Below are positions 23,520-35,874 of a DNA stretch of 64,000 nucleotides, piece by piece. The DNA is taken from positions 1 to 64,000 of the forward strand of contig OUQQ01000023.1 in assembly GCA_900404475.1 (NCBI GenBank), written 5' to 3'. The stretch's first letter is position 1; every line of letters starts with the position of its first letter. A program made the position numbers and the translations under genes. This DNA is from Spongospora subterranea. Lineage: Eukaryota > Endomyxa > Phytomyxea > Plasmodiophorida > Plasmodiophoridae. The notes beneath the pieces are model-generated. The model saw only the letters and a list, made by a program, of their open reading frames with translations. It did not search any database and was not told the DNA's origin.

Positions 23520-26215
23520 TCACTCGCGAATCGGCTCGCTGTTGGGGGTATACGTGTCCCGTAATTGCTGGAACATGGCAATTATGTCCTCGATGGCCAT
23601 TTTACCATAAGCGCCAGTATTATTACTGGGTGTGCGAACATCAGCGGTACCGTTCTCTACTTCTTCAGCGCCAACAACTAAGATGAAGTTATAGCGGGTG
23701 ACAAATGCACCCTTCTCGGCATTCGAGTTCGAAGATGATGATGCCGCTAAAGCAATCTTTTTCTTGAATTGAAGTCTTGAACGATCCACATCTACAAAGA
23801 ACCCGGCATCATGGATGCGTCTTCCAACTTCGCTGGCATAATCGCCAAATTTCTACGATGTCGCCATCAACAACTGAGAGAGACAGAGTGGCAAGTAAAC
23901 TTACCTCAGCTAATGGAATGACAATACATTGACGAGGTGATAACCAGAATGGCCAATCCCCACCGGTATGCTCAATCATAATGGCCATGAACCGCTCGAC
24001 AGACCCCAAAATAGCACGATGGATAATAACAGGTCGGGGCTTCTCAATGGTATCATTGTCATACTGAAGCTCGAAATGGAGGGGCATTTGAAAGTCCAAT
24101 TGGATTGTGGCACATTGATGTTGCCTTTTAAGGGCGTCAGTAACCTCAATGTCAATTTTCGGTCCATAGAATGCACCGTCACCATGGTTGTATCCCCATT
24201 CCTAAAAGATAGCCAACAATTACAAATCTGATTCCAGTATGCATACGACTTACGTCTCCGGCGAACGACACCAACGCATTCTTTAGCGCCGCTTCAGCTT
24301 CATCCCACAGCGCTTGTTCTCCCATTGCCTTCTCTGGACGCGTTGACAGAGCAAGGCGGAACTTGAAGCCGAAAATGCCATAGCATTCCTTTAACATGTC
24401 TAAAACGGAACCAACCTGATCGCCTACCGTCAGCCATGAAAAAATATTGGTCTCAAAGAGCTAGTACCTCAGACTGGATCTGATCAGAACGGCAAAAAAT
24501 GTGAGCATCGTCTTGCTGGAAACGACGAACACGAGTAAGCCCTAATAAGACAATGTAAGGCGGTGCAGAAACTGTCATCAAAGATAAGGAAATTCCTACC
24601 CGATAAGGCACCAGCAAATTCATTGCGGTGCAGAACGCCAAAATCAGCAAAACGAATCGGTAAATCCTTGTACGAACGGGGCTCGTGTGCGAACATGAGA
24701 CAATGACCAGGACAATTCATGGGCTTCATGGCGAACTCCTTAGTATCAGAAGTAAACGAAAACATGTGCTCCTTGTAATGTTGATAATGACCAGATGTTT
24801 TCCACAGATCCACGTTATAAACGTTTGGCGTAATAACCTAACCAATTACACATTAACCCATCCGATAATGTTGCGATACCATTAAGATACCTCCTCATAT
24901 CCTCGTTTCCAATATTGCTCGCGCATGAACTGCATTAACGTATTGTAGATGCGAGCACCATGTGGTAAGAAAAAGCACGATCCAGGGGATAATTCGTTGA
25001 AAAAGAAAAGGCGCTGCTCTTTGCCGATCTTCCGGTGATCACGATCAGCAGCTAACTTCTGAATTGTTTCCCATTCCTTCAACTCTTTGGCAGATTGGAA
25101 TGAGATACCGTACACCCGTTGAAGCTACAGAAAAATATAAACAATAGATCAAGACTTTCATTCGTAACATACAGAATCCTGATCCTGTTGGCCCTTCCAA
25201 TAAGCAGAAGAGTTTTTATGGACTCTGAACGCCTTTACAAGACCAGTGTGAGGAATATGAGGGCCTCGACATAAATCAATCAATGGGCCACAGCGATAAG
25301 CCGTACACCTATCTTGTACAACATTATCATGAACAAAATGTTCTCTTGCTCCCAATCTCAACTTACGTATCGCCGTCAGCAACTTTTTCTGAGATAATTT
25401 CGATTTTGAAACGATTGAACTTGAACATTTCGAGAGCCTCTTGCTTTGTCATTACTATTCGCTGGAACAATTGCTTCTCTTTGATGACGTTGTTATTGAT
25501 AAAGGTCTCAAGGTTTCTATGTAACAAGCAGCATTAGGGCTAACAATAACCATGCAAAACCTCAAATATACTTATAATCAGCGGGAACAATGGCCTGGCC
25601 TTCGGGTAACGATATATCGTAGTAAAATCCCCCAGAATCAATGGGTGGACCGATGCATAATTTCCCATCCTTATACCAATATTCTAGTGCTTCTCCCAGA
25701 ATATGGGCACTAGAATGCCAAAATACCTTCTGACCTACATTGATCAAATGGTAAGCGTTCACTCACATTCTCCATCGCGAAACCAAAATCCCGATTGTAT
25801 ACCTTCTGGATCATCGAATTTGAGGAACTGCAAAGTAGAGGACCCTTCAATAGGGCGAGTCAAGTCCCATAGTTGTCCATTGACTTTTGCAACAATGACT
25901 GCCTAAATACGTCCATCAATCAATGTTCGTCGGAAAAGTACCAATCTAATGACGAATACTTTTGCAAGAGATGTTGCAATTCCTTCCGCAATTTGTAAGG
26001 GAGTCGTGATACCGGCTGTTCCCGAAATCTCTTTTCCGTCAGGTAAAGTGACCGTAATTGGCGCTTAGACATCGAATCAGACGAGAATATTCATCATACT
26101 CAATTAACAGCAGACCATTCAGCGCCTTTAGGCGTGACTGTTCCCGCTCGAATAATCGTTCAAAGATTTTCGAGCGGTGGGCAATATATGCCGGCTCAAT
26201 CGAAGTGCCTTCCAT
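23520..26215 (-). CDS. THRS: Threonine--tRNA ligase
   Basis: Twelve exons: 26215-26116, 26063-25960, 25902-25803, 25734-25572, 25516-25367, 25308-25173, 25124-24891, 24837-24600, 24541-24468, 24415-24254, 24201-23905, 23852-23520; 696 aa. Domains in order: TGS ([13 protein letters not shown]), editing domain with [12 protein letters not shown] and [19 protein letters not shown], and the class II core with [13 protein letters not shown] (zinc Cys), [57 protein letters not shown] and WPFWLSPRQ. The anticodon-binding domain ends [16 protein letters not shown]. Editing and synthetic residues look intact. No presequence is seen, so this form is cytosolic; a dual-targeted upstream start was not found. 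Confidence 0.95.
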
Positions 26216-27168
26216 GACAGCCGCAATTGCAGATCTGCTTGTTCCAATCCAATACTATGAAATGCCAAATCCTGATGGAGAACGGGCCAGGTAGCTCTAC
26301 TACTGTACTATTACTCAGTCGCGCACTATCGTCTTCACGGCTCCGTCAGTCATATGTTACTCCGAACCGAAGTGCACCATCGAAACGGCCAACTGCGTTT
26401 CCGTACAGTTCGACTAACGCCTAATGTACAGTATATTGTATCTACCGTCAACGATGAGACCCCCGCACGTATGATCTGCGCGAGTCTCGTCCTGACGAAC
26501 TCTCGTCATTTTGCAATAATTCCACCAATTGAGAACAAGTCGCAACCGGATCGGGAAAGACGAGATGCGACATAATTTTACTTTGTTGTCTTGCAATGCC
26601 CCACGAACGGACACGTCTGCGAATGACATGCAATTGTCATTACAAGATGTTGGGTGTCGTGAAGAGGCTGCGTATGTGGAAGTTAATCCGTTTATTGAAG
26701 AACCAGAAAAGGAGTGAAACTAGGTCGAACAAATAGGGCTGTAAAGTTATGATCGATAGGGAGGTTGTAGGTCGGGTCGCGATCATCCCTGAAATACATG
26801 AGCACAGCAAGTAAGGAAATCGCAGCTGGATGGTCAACAATTACACTCACAGTTTATTTAGGTCGTTGTTGCAATTTGCAAGCTGGTCAAATCAAGAGCA
26901 AATACACAAATAATATGCTACCGCTGAATCATGGACACTGACAAAAAAACTGGCAATGTAAAGCAGCGCAAAAGCCAAATCATTGGGAAGACAAAGGATG
27001 ATCACTTTGCTGCGTGATAATCATGGTGGAATTATGGAAGTCACTTGAGCCACTCAATTGATTATTGGATTGTAAGCATGGACCGAAATCATTATTTTTG
27101 TTGCGTCACTCCCCTCACGAGAGATGGGATCACACTTCAAAGCTAGAAATATATATTTATGTAGAAAT
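26216..27168. other. Intergenic region with short coding-like stretches
   Basis: About 950 nt. On the minus strand, a stretch from about 26845 to 26692 reads as ordinary protein (DDRDPTYNLPIDHNFTALF...), ending at a taa, and may be a last exon. On the plus strand a 28-codon frame starts at 26933 (MDTDKKTGNVKQRKSQII...). Neither could be extended into a full gene. The left part is the ThrRS upstream region. Confidence 0.3.
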
Positions 27169-30100
27169 TTAATCTGTGAAATTGTGTAACAGTTTGCGCA
27201 TTTTTCCAATGCAACTCTCGTGTAGGAGTAGCTCGTTCAATAATGGGCCCAGCATTATTTTGTAAATCGCAGCTAATATTATAATGAATGCAATAGTCAA
27301 CAGAAGAGTTGAAATTTTGTAATGGTTTGATATGTCGTCATTCACGCTGGTTATAAACATAGAAGTTTCAAGCGCCATCAACACCTGTTGCCTATTAGTT
27401 TGGAGATAAGAAACCCTAAGAAGAGGGTACCTGAAGATAATCGGATTCTAGCGACAGCAACCGTTTCGAAGCCTTAGTAAGACTGGTAAAGTTACTCACC
27501 AAGTTCAACAGGCTTTGTGAATCTTGAATGAATGATAGCAAACTTACGTGAAGCCCGTCAACGAGTAATCCATTGAATACTTGATCACACGAGTTTCCAA
27601 TAAACGCGCAAGAATTGGAGAACAATATATCATCCTGAAAACTGTTGTGAAATAAGGGTTTACGAGTTGTTATGCCACACACCTGAGATTGATAAGTAGC
27701 AGTTTCAATCAAATTCGGTGTTTGTGCCAAAAGACTACCGTAGATCAGACTGTCGTGCACCTGTGCAAGCTCAGCAATTGCATTTGCCATGCTGGAATTT
27801 GTTGATGTTTCGGTTTTGTCTGAGAGGATAAGGCCATTGAAAAGAACTTGTCGAACAGCAGTTCTCTGATACGATGACATGTTTACAACTGCGGGTGAGT
27901 ACTTTAGCTGAGTTTGAATGTTGGAATATCCTAGGCGATAAAACAACGGAAAATAGACTAAGAGCAGTACAGCTGGAATAAAAATCCTCCCCGTCAATCG
28001 AATTCTCTGAAAAAGGTTTAGAACCTGGCAAAGAAGCGGTATTTCAAAATACCTGGCGTAGAGACCTCCTCTTTAGTTCTTTCAAGAGGTTCTTGGGTCT
28101 CCCCCCATGGGTTTTGCTACTAGGATGCTCTGACATAGCATCTTGCTATAAGAAAAGTCAACTAATTTGATATTGGCAAGATGTCCGTCCGGCTACATTG
28201 TTGTCGCGTTTTCGTGCCCGGTCTTCCGTCGTACCTCCCAATACAAGCAATCGATTAATGGAGCGCGTCTTTCTCTGTGCAGTTATTTCCGCAGGTAAAT
28301 CAAGTATCCTCATCAAAACATCGACACTGTCTTTCTCAATCTGAAACAGCATTGAGCAATTCGACGAATACTTATTGATCTATAAGCTGAACCTGCCAAA
28401 CACGTGGTCGTATAATCACAAGAGTGATAAAGAATACCGCCGACAGAGAGCCCAGCATCAAGAATAATGTCACACGTCCAGCGGACCTGACAATAGCATT
28501 TGCTGCATTTACGTACTCAAACGTGCTGTCATTGAATCGATGTAGGATGGGGTCTGTTAAATAGTTAACAGCACGCTGACTATGCGAGACGACATCTAAC
28601 CAAGATAGTTTTCAAGAATGAAGTAAGCATGTCGATTAGTTGCCATCAAATCAAAAGGATCATTAGCGGCAACAAACCGTGAAGATAATACAATGAAGCG
28701 TGTCGCGTCCCATAATGTCATTGAGTCGGATATTTGCGTAGTGTCGATGATTTTTCTAACAGGAACAACTGTTTTGAACAGCAAATCGCGATGCCTGTCA
28801 TCCAATTCGGACCGAATTTCAAACAAGCTGTTCCCGATAAAGTCAAACTGGTCAGCTAAACCGATCAATTCTTGACGAATGGCGGCCAGATCGTCGGGGA
28901 CTGAATGGTGCGGTCGATGATGCACCAAGGCATTCGTTAACATTGCCAGCGACACTGTCAGGTATCTGACTAACACGTTAGCGCGCTTTCAGTGCTGCTT
29001 TGGAATCTTTTGTACCTTAAGAGGCCAGAGTCCTCGATAATCGTCAGTTTGGAAATCCATGCAGCCAGTAACATATCGGTGCAAATCACTAATAGTAGAG
29101 CAGGCACTATTGACATGAACAACACTAGCCATATGCTAAGACGGACACCATACTGACCAAAACGCATCAGACGAAATTACAATCACGCAAGCATTTTTTT
29201 GTACAAGGTGATTCTCCGAAGCACGGGAAATCTCAACGTTATTGGCGATGTTGGCTTTTGTAGTACTACCTCCCTGATTGTTGGCAATCGACGATGTCCT
29301 TAATAGCTCGGACCCAGTTTTACGTTGAGTACACGTGTCACCATCATTATCGGTGTCAGAGGAAGATTCAGTTTCCGATGATGTCAGGCAGCTTTCGTCG
29401 TTCGCGATGACATTTACTTTACCCTGGGAAATGAGGCTGGCTACAGCCGAAGCACCATTACTTTGAGGCTGGCCCGGGACGCCATTAACATGCGATTCGA
29501 TTTGAGGTTTGAATGATGATGAAAGTTCATTTGAATCGTCATCTTCAGGACACCATGACTGTATTTGCTCCTTAGCCGTATTTGTTTCTACGATATAATG
29601 TCATAGATGCAAATTGAGTCTGGCAGGAGCCGTACGCGATGCTGAGAGCTGTAAATTTGACCGTGCTGACAATAATGGCGCGTCGTAATCCCCATAGGCA
29701 TTGTCCGGTTGCACAATTTCTTGCGCATTGCCTTTCGAGAGGTTTACGTCCAGGGAGTCATCTTCAGGCATCTTAGTCAGTTATCAACCGACACAACGAA
29801 AGTCCTTACTGACGTTGTATGGTAACAACTCCAATCTCTAATGCTTCTAACTTCATAAACGCAACGTGCACGTTCGCAGTTAATATTCGATCGTCATTCG
29901 TGCCTACAAGTCAACCATTTTGAATCGAAGTGTCGCCATGATGGCAACGTATTCCGGTCCACTTACCATTGAAATCGCATACCTTGACTACGCTCGAACC
30001 CCCTTTCGTTGACATGAACGATAATAACCCGTCATAGTAATTTGGAATCCAACTAGTAATAGAAGGCTTTTGGTATTGCAACATGTCTGAAATATCTGAA

Positions 30101-32849
30101 ATACTGAAGAATTGACTCATTGGCGTTGCTTACCTGAGCTGATTCCCAACAGATCGCTGCAAGCGGCGGTGCAAAATATGATAGAATGAGAGCGTCCGTC
30201 TGGCGACACCTCAACTAAAAGCTGACAGAGTTTTGCAGTGTCTTGGCCTTCTTGAACTGATCCAAGTATGAACAGCCTATCTAAGTCTGCGAAGTACTTA
30301 AATGTGATTACAAGAATCAGCAGAAATCCAGATGATTGAAGCGCGATGAACTTCTGAAAGGAAAAAATTAAACAAACTCGAAATAGAAGATACGACACGA
30401 GTACTTGTTGCACTCCTTGGCTTTCGCATTCGACTTGTTGACATATGTTGTTAATGGAGATATGAAAGCTTTTCCGGAACATAATCGGGGCCAGCAGCGC
30501 AAGGTGCGTCCCTTCTAGATCAGATTTGACATGTCCAAGTAATTTACACAGAGTATTGCTGATGGTTACTATCTCTCCGATAGATTTTTCGTCTGTTGAA
30601 AGAAGGACGTGCATAGAATTCTGAAAAAGCATTCATGTGATAAGTTCCTGATGGAAAGGGCATAGAACCTACGCTGCAGTCGACGACAGATTCGCCTTTT
30701 TTGTGCTGAGCCATGTATGAATTCATAGCTTGAGTCGCAACCTGTTCACCTCCCTTAACGTCATTTATCTTACCCGACTGAAATTAGGTCTAGGCTGTCA
30801 ACTTCAATAGATAGCAACTAACAGTATTAATTAGAAATCCAGCATATTCCCGCAGACTTGAAACGTCATCAGGTGCGTTATCAAGCACACGTTGATAACA
30901 TGATTCAGTCTTTTCTATTTCTGTCGATAGTTTTGTCATAAGATTATACAATTTGGTGGCATCTGGAGCCGAAGCAGAAGCTTCGTCCCAAAATGCAATC
31001 TGAATGCTGGCAATCAATAACGCCTCCTGGAACGAGAATACCCTTACCGAGGTGCGGGATGATGCTATATCGAATGATCTGGCACTGTCTAAATCCTTCT
31101 CGTAGTTCAGGATGCGGGCAAACACCTGGCCTAAATGCAAACTTGCTATGTTGTATTGCCCTCTCGAACTTAACGCTTGGTCAAAAAATGTCGTGGACAG
31201 ACTCAAAGCCTGAATTTGAGGGTAAGCCATAGAACATGTAACGTAAACGCTAATGCACCTTGTTGTACATTGCCAGAGCTAAATAGGGGCGCTTTATACG
31301 TCGTTCATAGAAGTTTCCTCGATACATGTATGCCTTTGCCGATGTAGGATACCTAAACCACTAAAAGTCAGGGAAACACAACTTTTGAACTAATTGCAAA
31401 TTCTACCGACTAATGCAATCAGTCCAAAGTTCTTCACAGTGATGTAAGAGCTCTGATGTGATGGCTTTATCTTGAAGCAAAAAGCGGACCTGAGCACACT
31501 GGTCATTCTTAAAAACGACGAAACATGAGTAATGAACCTTCATTTCCAATTCGAGTTCAGATTTGATATCTTCTACAGATCTGCCAATCACTTTCGAGCG
31601 CCGCATGTCGCACATTAGAGGAATAGTCAGAATGATTAATGGAACACCAAACAAATACAGGCTAGATGCTCCAGTATCGTCGCCTTGCCTGAACAAACAG
31701 AAAGCTGTAGTCACCGCAGTGGGGCTAGATAAGTTCAACTGACAATAGGTACACGGTGGATGTAAAGACTTTGCATAAGGACGTCCAACATATGACCCAT
31801 GACGACACAGCCATAAAACGAACATAGTTCTTGGAGTAAAATGGTTGGTAGTACGTATAGAGATATGCGACGTATCCGGTGGAGACGCTGATAATTATTA
31901 GAAAGAGCATATACAATGCAATGGATTGAGGACACAGAAGTAGGAGCAGAGCTGAACAAATGTCATGTCAACGTTATTTAACAGTGAATACGACCACGAG
32001 TCCAGTATATACCTGTTACTGAGGTAACGATCAGACGCCCAGCTGTGGGAAACGCATAAGGGCCGTTATTCGGTGAACCCTTACACGGATCTTGATCAAA
32101 CACGGTTGAAACAATCACAACACTAAATAGCACGAATGATAGTAGTGTACTCCCGGTCAGAATAACAGACAGAACGTGACCAAAATCTATAAGTGCTGCT
32201 GTTTGAACCAAATGGGCCAGAGATTGTTTGATAACCGACCATAACAAGTGATTGAAAAGCACTGTAAATTGTTGACCAGCAGCACAACGATGGGAACGAA
32301 GAGAATGGTGCAGATGGAGTGGCAGAATCCGCCCACCAATAATATCGAGATCCCGTAGTTCCAGTTGCGTTTCTAGATAACTGAATCAGAACAGAATTGC
32401 GATGATGTGTGAAGGAACGTCCACCTCTCTGATCCGTTTACCAATTACTATCGAATACAGGATCGTGATGATCAAAACAACATGTATTGACCACACCAGC
32501 GCACTGCTGGCGTTGCCAGGGTCAGTGATGAAGCCTAGCCTGAATCTGGAAGAAATGGTGGCGACTAGATCCTCAATCGCCCCATTCCATTGAATGATCT
32601 CCGTCGAAAGAAACAGCAACCCTAGAGCTTGGACCAGCTCGACCTTTCAAGGACTCGATAAGGCACAGCATTCAAGATTGCAATATCGAGAACGCGTTCA
32701 CGTACAGATGTCAGTATTAGCGAAAACCAATACGGTGGAGTGATCAACGGCAAATTATTCAAAAAATGCATGAACGCGAAGACGTCATTTCTTATTTCGT
32801 TTTTCCATATGAAGGTGTCATTGGTGATGTTCTGCGTCTCTACGGCCAT
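27169..32849 (-). CDS. TmcB-like multi-spanning membrane protein with PAS domain
   Basis: First exons, phase-consistent: 32849-32706, 32643-32425, 32372-32240, 32198-32013, 31951-31744, 31688-31407, 31352-31259, 31209-30823, 30777-30673, 30620-30405, 30353-30134, 30095-29967. The last is 27384-27169. Exons between 29903 and 27400 are only partly resolved. Order: 7 or more N-terminal membrane spans; a helical region with CYQRVLDNAPDDVSSLREYA; a PAS domain (IVTISNTLCKLLGH ... NICQQ); a Ser/Asp-rich cytosolic segment at about 29590-29210; then more membrane spans to the C-terminus. This order matches the TmcB-like family that I recall as expanded in zoosporic fungi, thought to be sensory membrane proteins. 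Function is inference. Confidence 0.75.
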
Positions 32850-33129
32850 GTTTTTCGATAAGCAGGCGAAACCTTGTTAGTAAAGGGGAGGACGGGCAAA
32901 AAGCATTGTTCGTCACACAGGCGATGATAACACTTGTGCAATTCAGCAGTAAACTCACTGGAAAATCGTCAGAATTTACACTAGATATCAATGAGGTTAA
33001 AAAAATTATTGAGTGATTTGAAGAAAATCAGAGTAATTGGGAGCACACTAAGCCGTTCAAATAAGATTTTGATTATCCTATTCTCCAAAAAAAAAATTAG
33101 GCCTTTGCAGAAACTGCAAGTTATCGTGG
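32850..33129. other. Upstream region of the TmcB-like gene
   Basis: AT-rich stretch with a poly-A run near 33087. No gene was seen. It should contain the promoter of the minus-strand TmcB-like gene. Confidence 0.3.
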
Positions 33130-33640
33130 ACGTCTTCAAAGCAATTTCGGCTTGATACGGGTCATTTCCGCCTCCTGAAATCTGCTGATAAGGTGGTCAA
33201 ACTCGATGGTTGAGGAGTTGCGGCTGCAAGCCTCAACAAGACTTTCAAATTTGTGTCTGTGCAGACTAGAATCGCATTCAGTGCCGACAACTGCAAATTG
33301 CCTTTCAAGTTTAGGTACCGCTCCTTTTTAATGTTGATAAAATCAATGACTTCGTTGGCGAGTCATTTTTTCAAAACTCGGATATAATTTCTATCGACTT
33401 GTAATCCGATATCTTGCCGGCGATGGAAAGTAAATGTACCTCCAAGCTTCGCTTGTCGTCTTCTTTTCAAGCGCGTCGTCTATGAAAACGGATCCTACAA
33501 TCGTGCCGATTTTGGAATCGTTGGTGGACAGGGATCAAAACGCCGTTGGCCATAAAAGCCTGGATTCCTGTCGTTTCCAATTGATGAAATCAATACTCCC
33601 TGTCGGTGGCGGAATCTTTACCAACAGTTTCTACTGTAAT
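33130..33640 (-). mobile_element. Degenerate Ty1/copia-type gag remnant, copy 1 (minus strand)
   Basis: Reading the minus strand from about 33635 down gives gag-like text interrupted by several stops. It begins SIDFINWKRQ, passes through TTSEAWRYIYFPSPARYRI (the copia-gag 'T..aW..L...y.....R' block) and later reads FDHLISRFQEAEM. No intact frame remains and no LTR or pol was seen. It shares its N-terminal segment with copy 2 on the opposite strand. Assignment to copia gag is by pattern; the decayed state is seen directly. Confidence 0.5.
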
Positions 33641-33795
33641 CATTTGAAAGTCCTAGGTTTATCAAGACCCGAGAATGATGGCCTTGTACCATCATAGTAC
33701 CTTTTGGGTCCCATGTTAGCAATGTGATGAGCCCATACCCAATGAAAGGGGGAATAGTGATTTCATTAACTGGAAACGACAGGTAAACCTGGCTT
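33556..33795. repeat. Imperfect inverted repeat joining the two gag remnants
   Basis: The arms 33556-33600 and 33750-33795 are reverse complements with only scattered mismatches. The shared core is cctgtcgtttcca, followed after two differences by atgaaatca. The arms are the conserved FINWKRQ coding part of the two oppositely oriented gag remnants, so the palindrome results from two insertions or an inverted duplication. Confidence 0.7.
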
Positions 33796-34214
33796 TCGGG
33801 GTCAACGGTATTGAAAACCTCCTGAAGAAAAGGCTAGACCCACTGTCCACCGACGATGCCAAAATTGACACGATGGCAGGTGGATATTTGATTGCCAGCA
33901 AAATGGTAAATTTCGAATTTCGGCGGCAGAGGATCGTCATAATAGGGAAATACATCCGTGACTCTCGAGCAAAAGGCCGCAAGTGGATACACATACAAGA
34001 ACTTTGCTTTTTATCTTTGTTCGGATTTATTCCTGGTTTGGTGGGGGTTGTCGTCTCATGGAGGATGAGGCATTACTCCAACCTGCCCGGAATGATCATG
34101 CGGTACATATGGACGCTGGAAACACGGTACGCCGGCGAAATGCTGATGGGCCCGCCTCCCCAGATCGTCAACAACGTCATCTGCCATCATGGGCGCGTCG
34201 TGTTCAAACTGTAG
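33719..34214 (+). mobile_element. Degenerate Ty1/copia-type gag remnant, copy 2 (plus strand)
   Basis: An open plus-strand stretch of about 165 codons without a good start contains SDFINWKRQVNLAFGVNGI followed by LDPLSTDDAKIDTMAGGYL. This is the same arrangement as copy 1 (FINWKRQ ... SLSTNDSKIGTIVG) and resembles the N-terminus of copia gag proteins (WK..... then L....P). Similarity to copy 1 fades after about 60 residues. It ends 3 nt before the ERGIC3 start codon, so it has been inserted or copied into that promoter region. No protease, integrase or RT is present. Confidence 0.45.
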
Positions 34215-34216
34215 AT

Positions 34217-35669
34217 ATGTTTTCAAAAATCGATGCCGCTCAACGTAGCCAGGTTTCGAGCTCCACTGCAGCTGGAGGAATTGGTAAGTTTTATTCTTCT
34301 TTGCGACGAAATGGTTTCGAACTGAATCGTTTAATCGTGTATTAGTGTCGATTCTTTGCTATATTACTATGCTCGTGCTTTTTTTTTCCGAATTATCTGG
34401 GTTCCTATTCGCATCTCGCTCTGAACATCTCAAGGTCAGGCCTTTGTCATGGCCATATTGTTACTTGTTTAGATTCGTAGGTCGATACAAGCCGGCTGCA
34501 AACTATAGAAATCGATTTTCATTTGACATTTCCCGCCATTTGTTGTGCGGATGTTCATGTGGATTCTATGGACGTCACTGGCGAGCAGCAGGTACAGTCT
34601 TCTAAGATCTGTGCTCTTGTTTTGATTTGCCAATGTTTCTAGGTCAACGTGGTCCAGAGTATTTTCAAACAACGATTGGATAGTGACGGATACAAAATTG
34701 GCCGAGAATTTATCGATAAAGACGCGTCACCCAAATTATGTACATTTTTGAGGTGTTTCCTTCGAAAAGTTTATATTGATGATCGTTGCATAGATATTCA
34801 AATGCCTGGATATGGTCTTATGTCATTGGTTGGGAGCGATCACCGTGTTAATGAGCAGCGGTCTGGCGCTGAAGGTTGCTCTTTTCGTGGGTCTTTGTTA
34901 GTGAATAAGGTTGAAGGGAATTTCCATATTGCAATTGGGAGATCCCATAAGTCGCAAGGTAAAAACATATTCTCTTTGGTTTTCGTAACTGTGGCAGGTC
35001 GCTAAGCCATGTTTCAGGGCATCATATTCACAACTTCCGAATGAGTAACCAATCACTCAACCGCAATATTATCAGGTCATGCTTACGGTTCTTATTAGGT
35101 GATATTCCGTTTTTCAACACTTCTCACACCATTCATTATGTGAATTTCGGACCACGATACAGTGGTCAGGCGCAGAACTCATTGAGCTCATGGACAAGGT
35201 TGGTTCCGGCGCCAACCGACGGTACGTGACTTCTCATAATGACACACAATGATAACGTTTCAGCAGAGGATGAGCTTCGGTCTGGCTTATTCCAATATCA
35301 TATCGAATTGACGCCAACCACATATGTCAGCTCATTTGGCAGGACTGTACAGACAAATCAAGTCTCTGTTCGTGATTTTTACAGGCAGTTAACATTTTCC
35401 GGCCCTGATAAAATCGTGGGCATGCCCGGTGTATTCTTCCAGGTTAGTTTATTCAGTCTAAACGCTCAGCCGTTCACACATTTTTTCAACAGTATAAATT
35501 CTCGCCGTTCATGTTGGCGATTGACGATCAGCGCACATCCATTGTTTCATTTTTCACCAATCTCTGCGCCATCATAGGGGGCGTTTTCGCCGTTTCCTCA
35601 ATGATAGACACCACCATTCATAGATTCCGTCGGAAAAGTAGTATTTCCGGCTATTCAACTTTGATTTAA
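34217..35669 (+). CDS. ERV46: ER-Golgi cargo receptor ERGIC3/ERV46
   Basis: Exons 34217-34283, 34346-34434, 34481-34591, 34643-34958, 35018-35221, 35264-35442 and 35493-35669 encode 380 aa, the usual ERGIC3 length. Visible: an N-terminal FSKID..Q start, membrane segment 1 (ILCYITMLVLFFSELSGFLF), MDVTGEQQVNVVQSIFKQRL, the EGCSFRGSLLVNKVEGNFHI block, FFNTSHTIHYVNFG, PTTYVSSFGRTVQTNQVSV, MPGVFFQ and the final membrane segment with FFTNLCAIIGGVFAVSSMID. ERV46 cycles in COPII/COPI vesicles with ERV41. The CxxC-rich segment usual between RLD.DG and EGC is not seen; a possible extra in-phase intron (about 34740-34793) would not restore it. Confidence 0.88.
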
Positions 35670-35696
35670 GCTTAATACATTCATGCTCTATCTGTT

Positions 35697-35818
35697 GATT
35701 ATGTATCGTATTTGTAAATGGTTAATCTCGTTACTGGTGATTGTGTATCGTATTTGTAAATGGTTAATCTCGTTACTGGTGATTATGTATCGTATTTGTA
35801 AATAGTCTCGTTACTGGT
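35697..35818. repeat. 42-bp minisatellite, three units
   Basis: Direct tandem repeat of a 42-nt unit starting gattatgtatcg and ending ctcgttactggt. Units 1 and 2 are 35697-35738 and 35739-35780 and differ at one base. Unit 3, 35781-35818, is 38 nt because of a small deletion. It lies in the 3' region of ERGIC3 just before RABL3. Confidence 0.9.
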
Positions 35819-35874
35819 GTACCTGATAATTACTTTGTCCGTCTATTGGAAGTCCGAAAACACAATCTAAAGAG

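Noticed and set aside
33983..34345. Long open frame overlapping the ERGIC3 start
   Set aside because: It lacks a good start and a family match, and its 3' part reads ERGIC3 exon 1 and then intron 1. It is treated as a shadow of the real gene and gag remnant.
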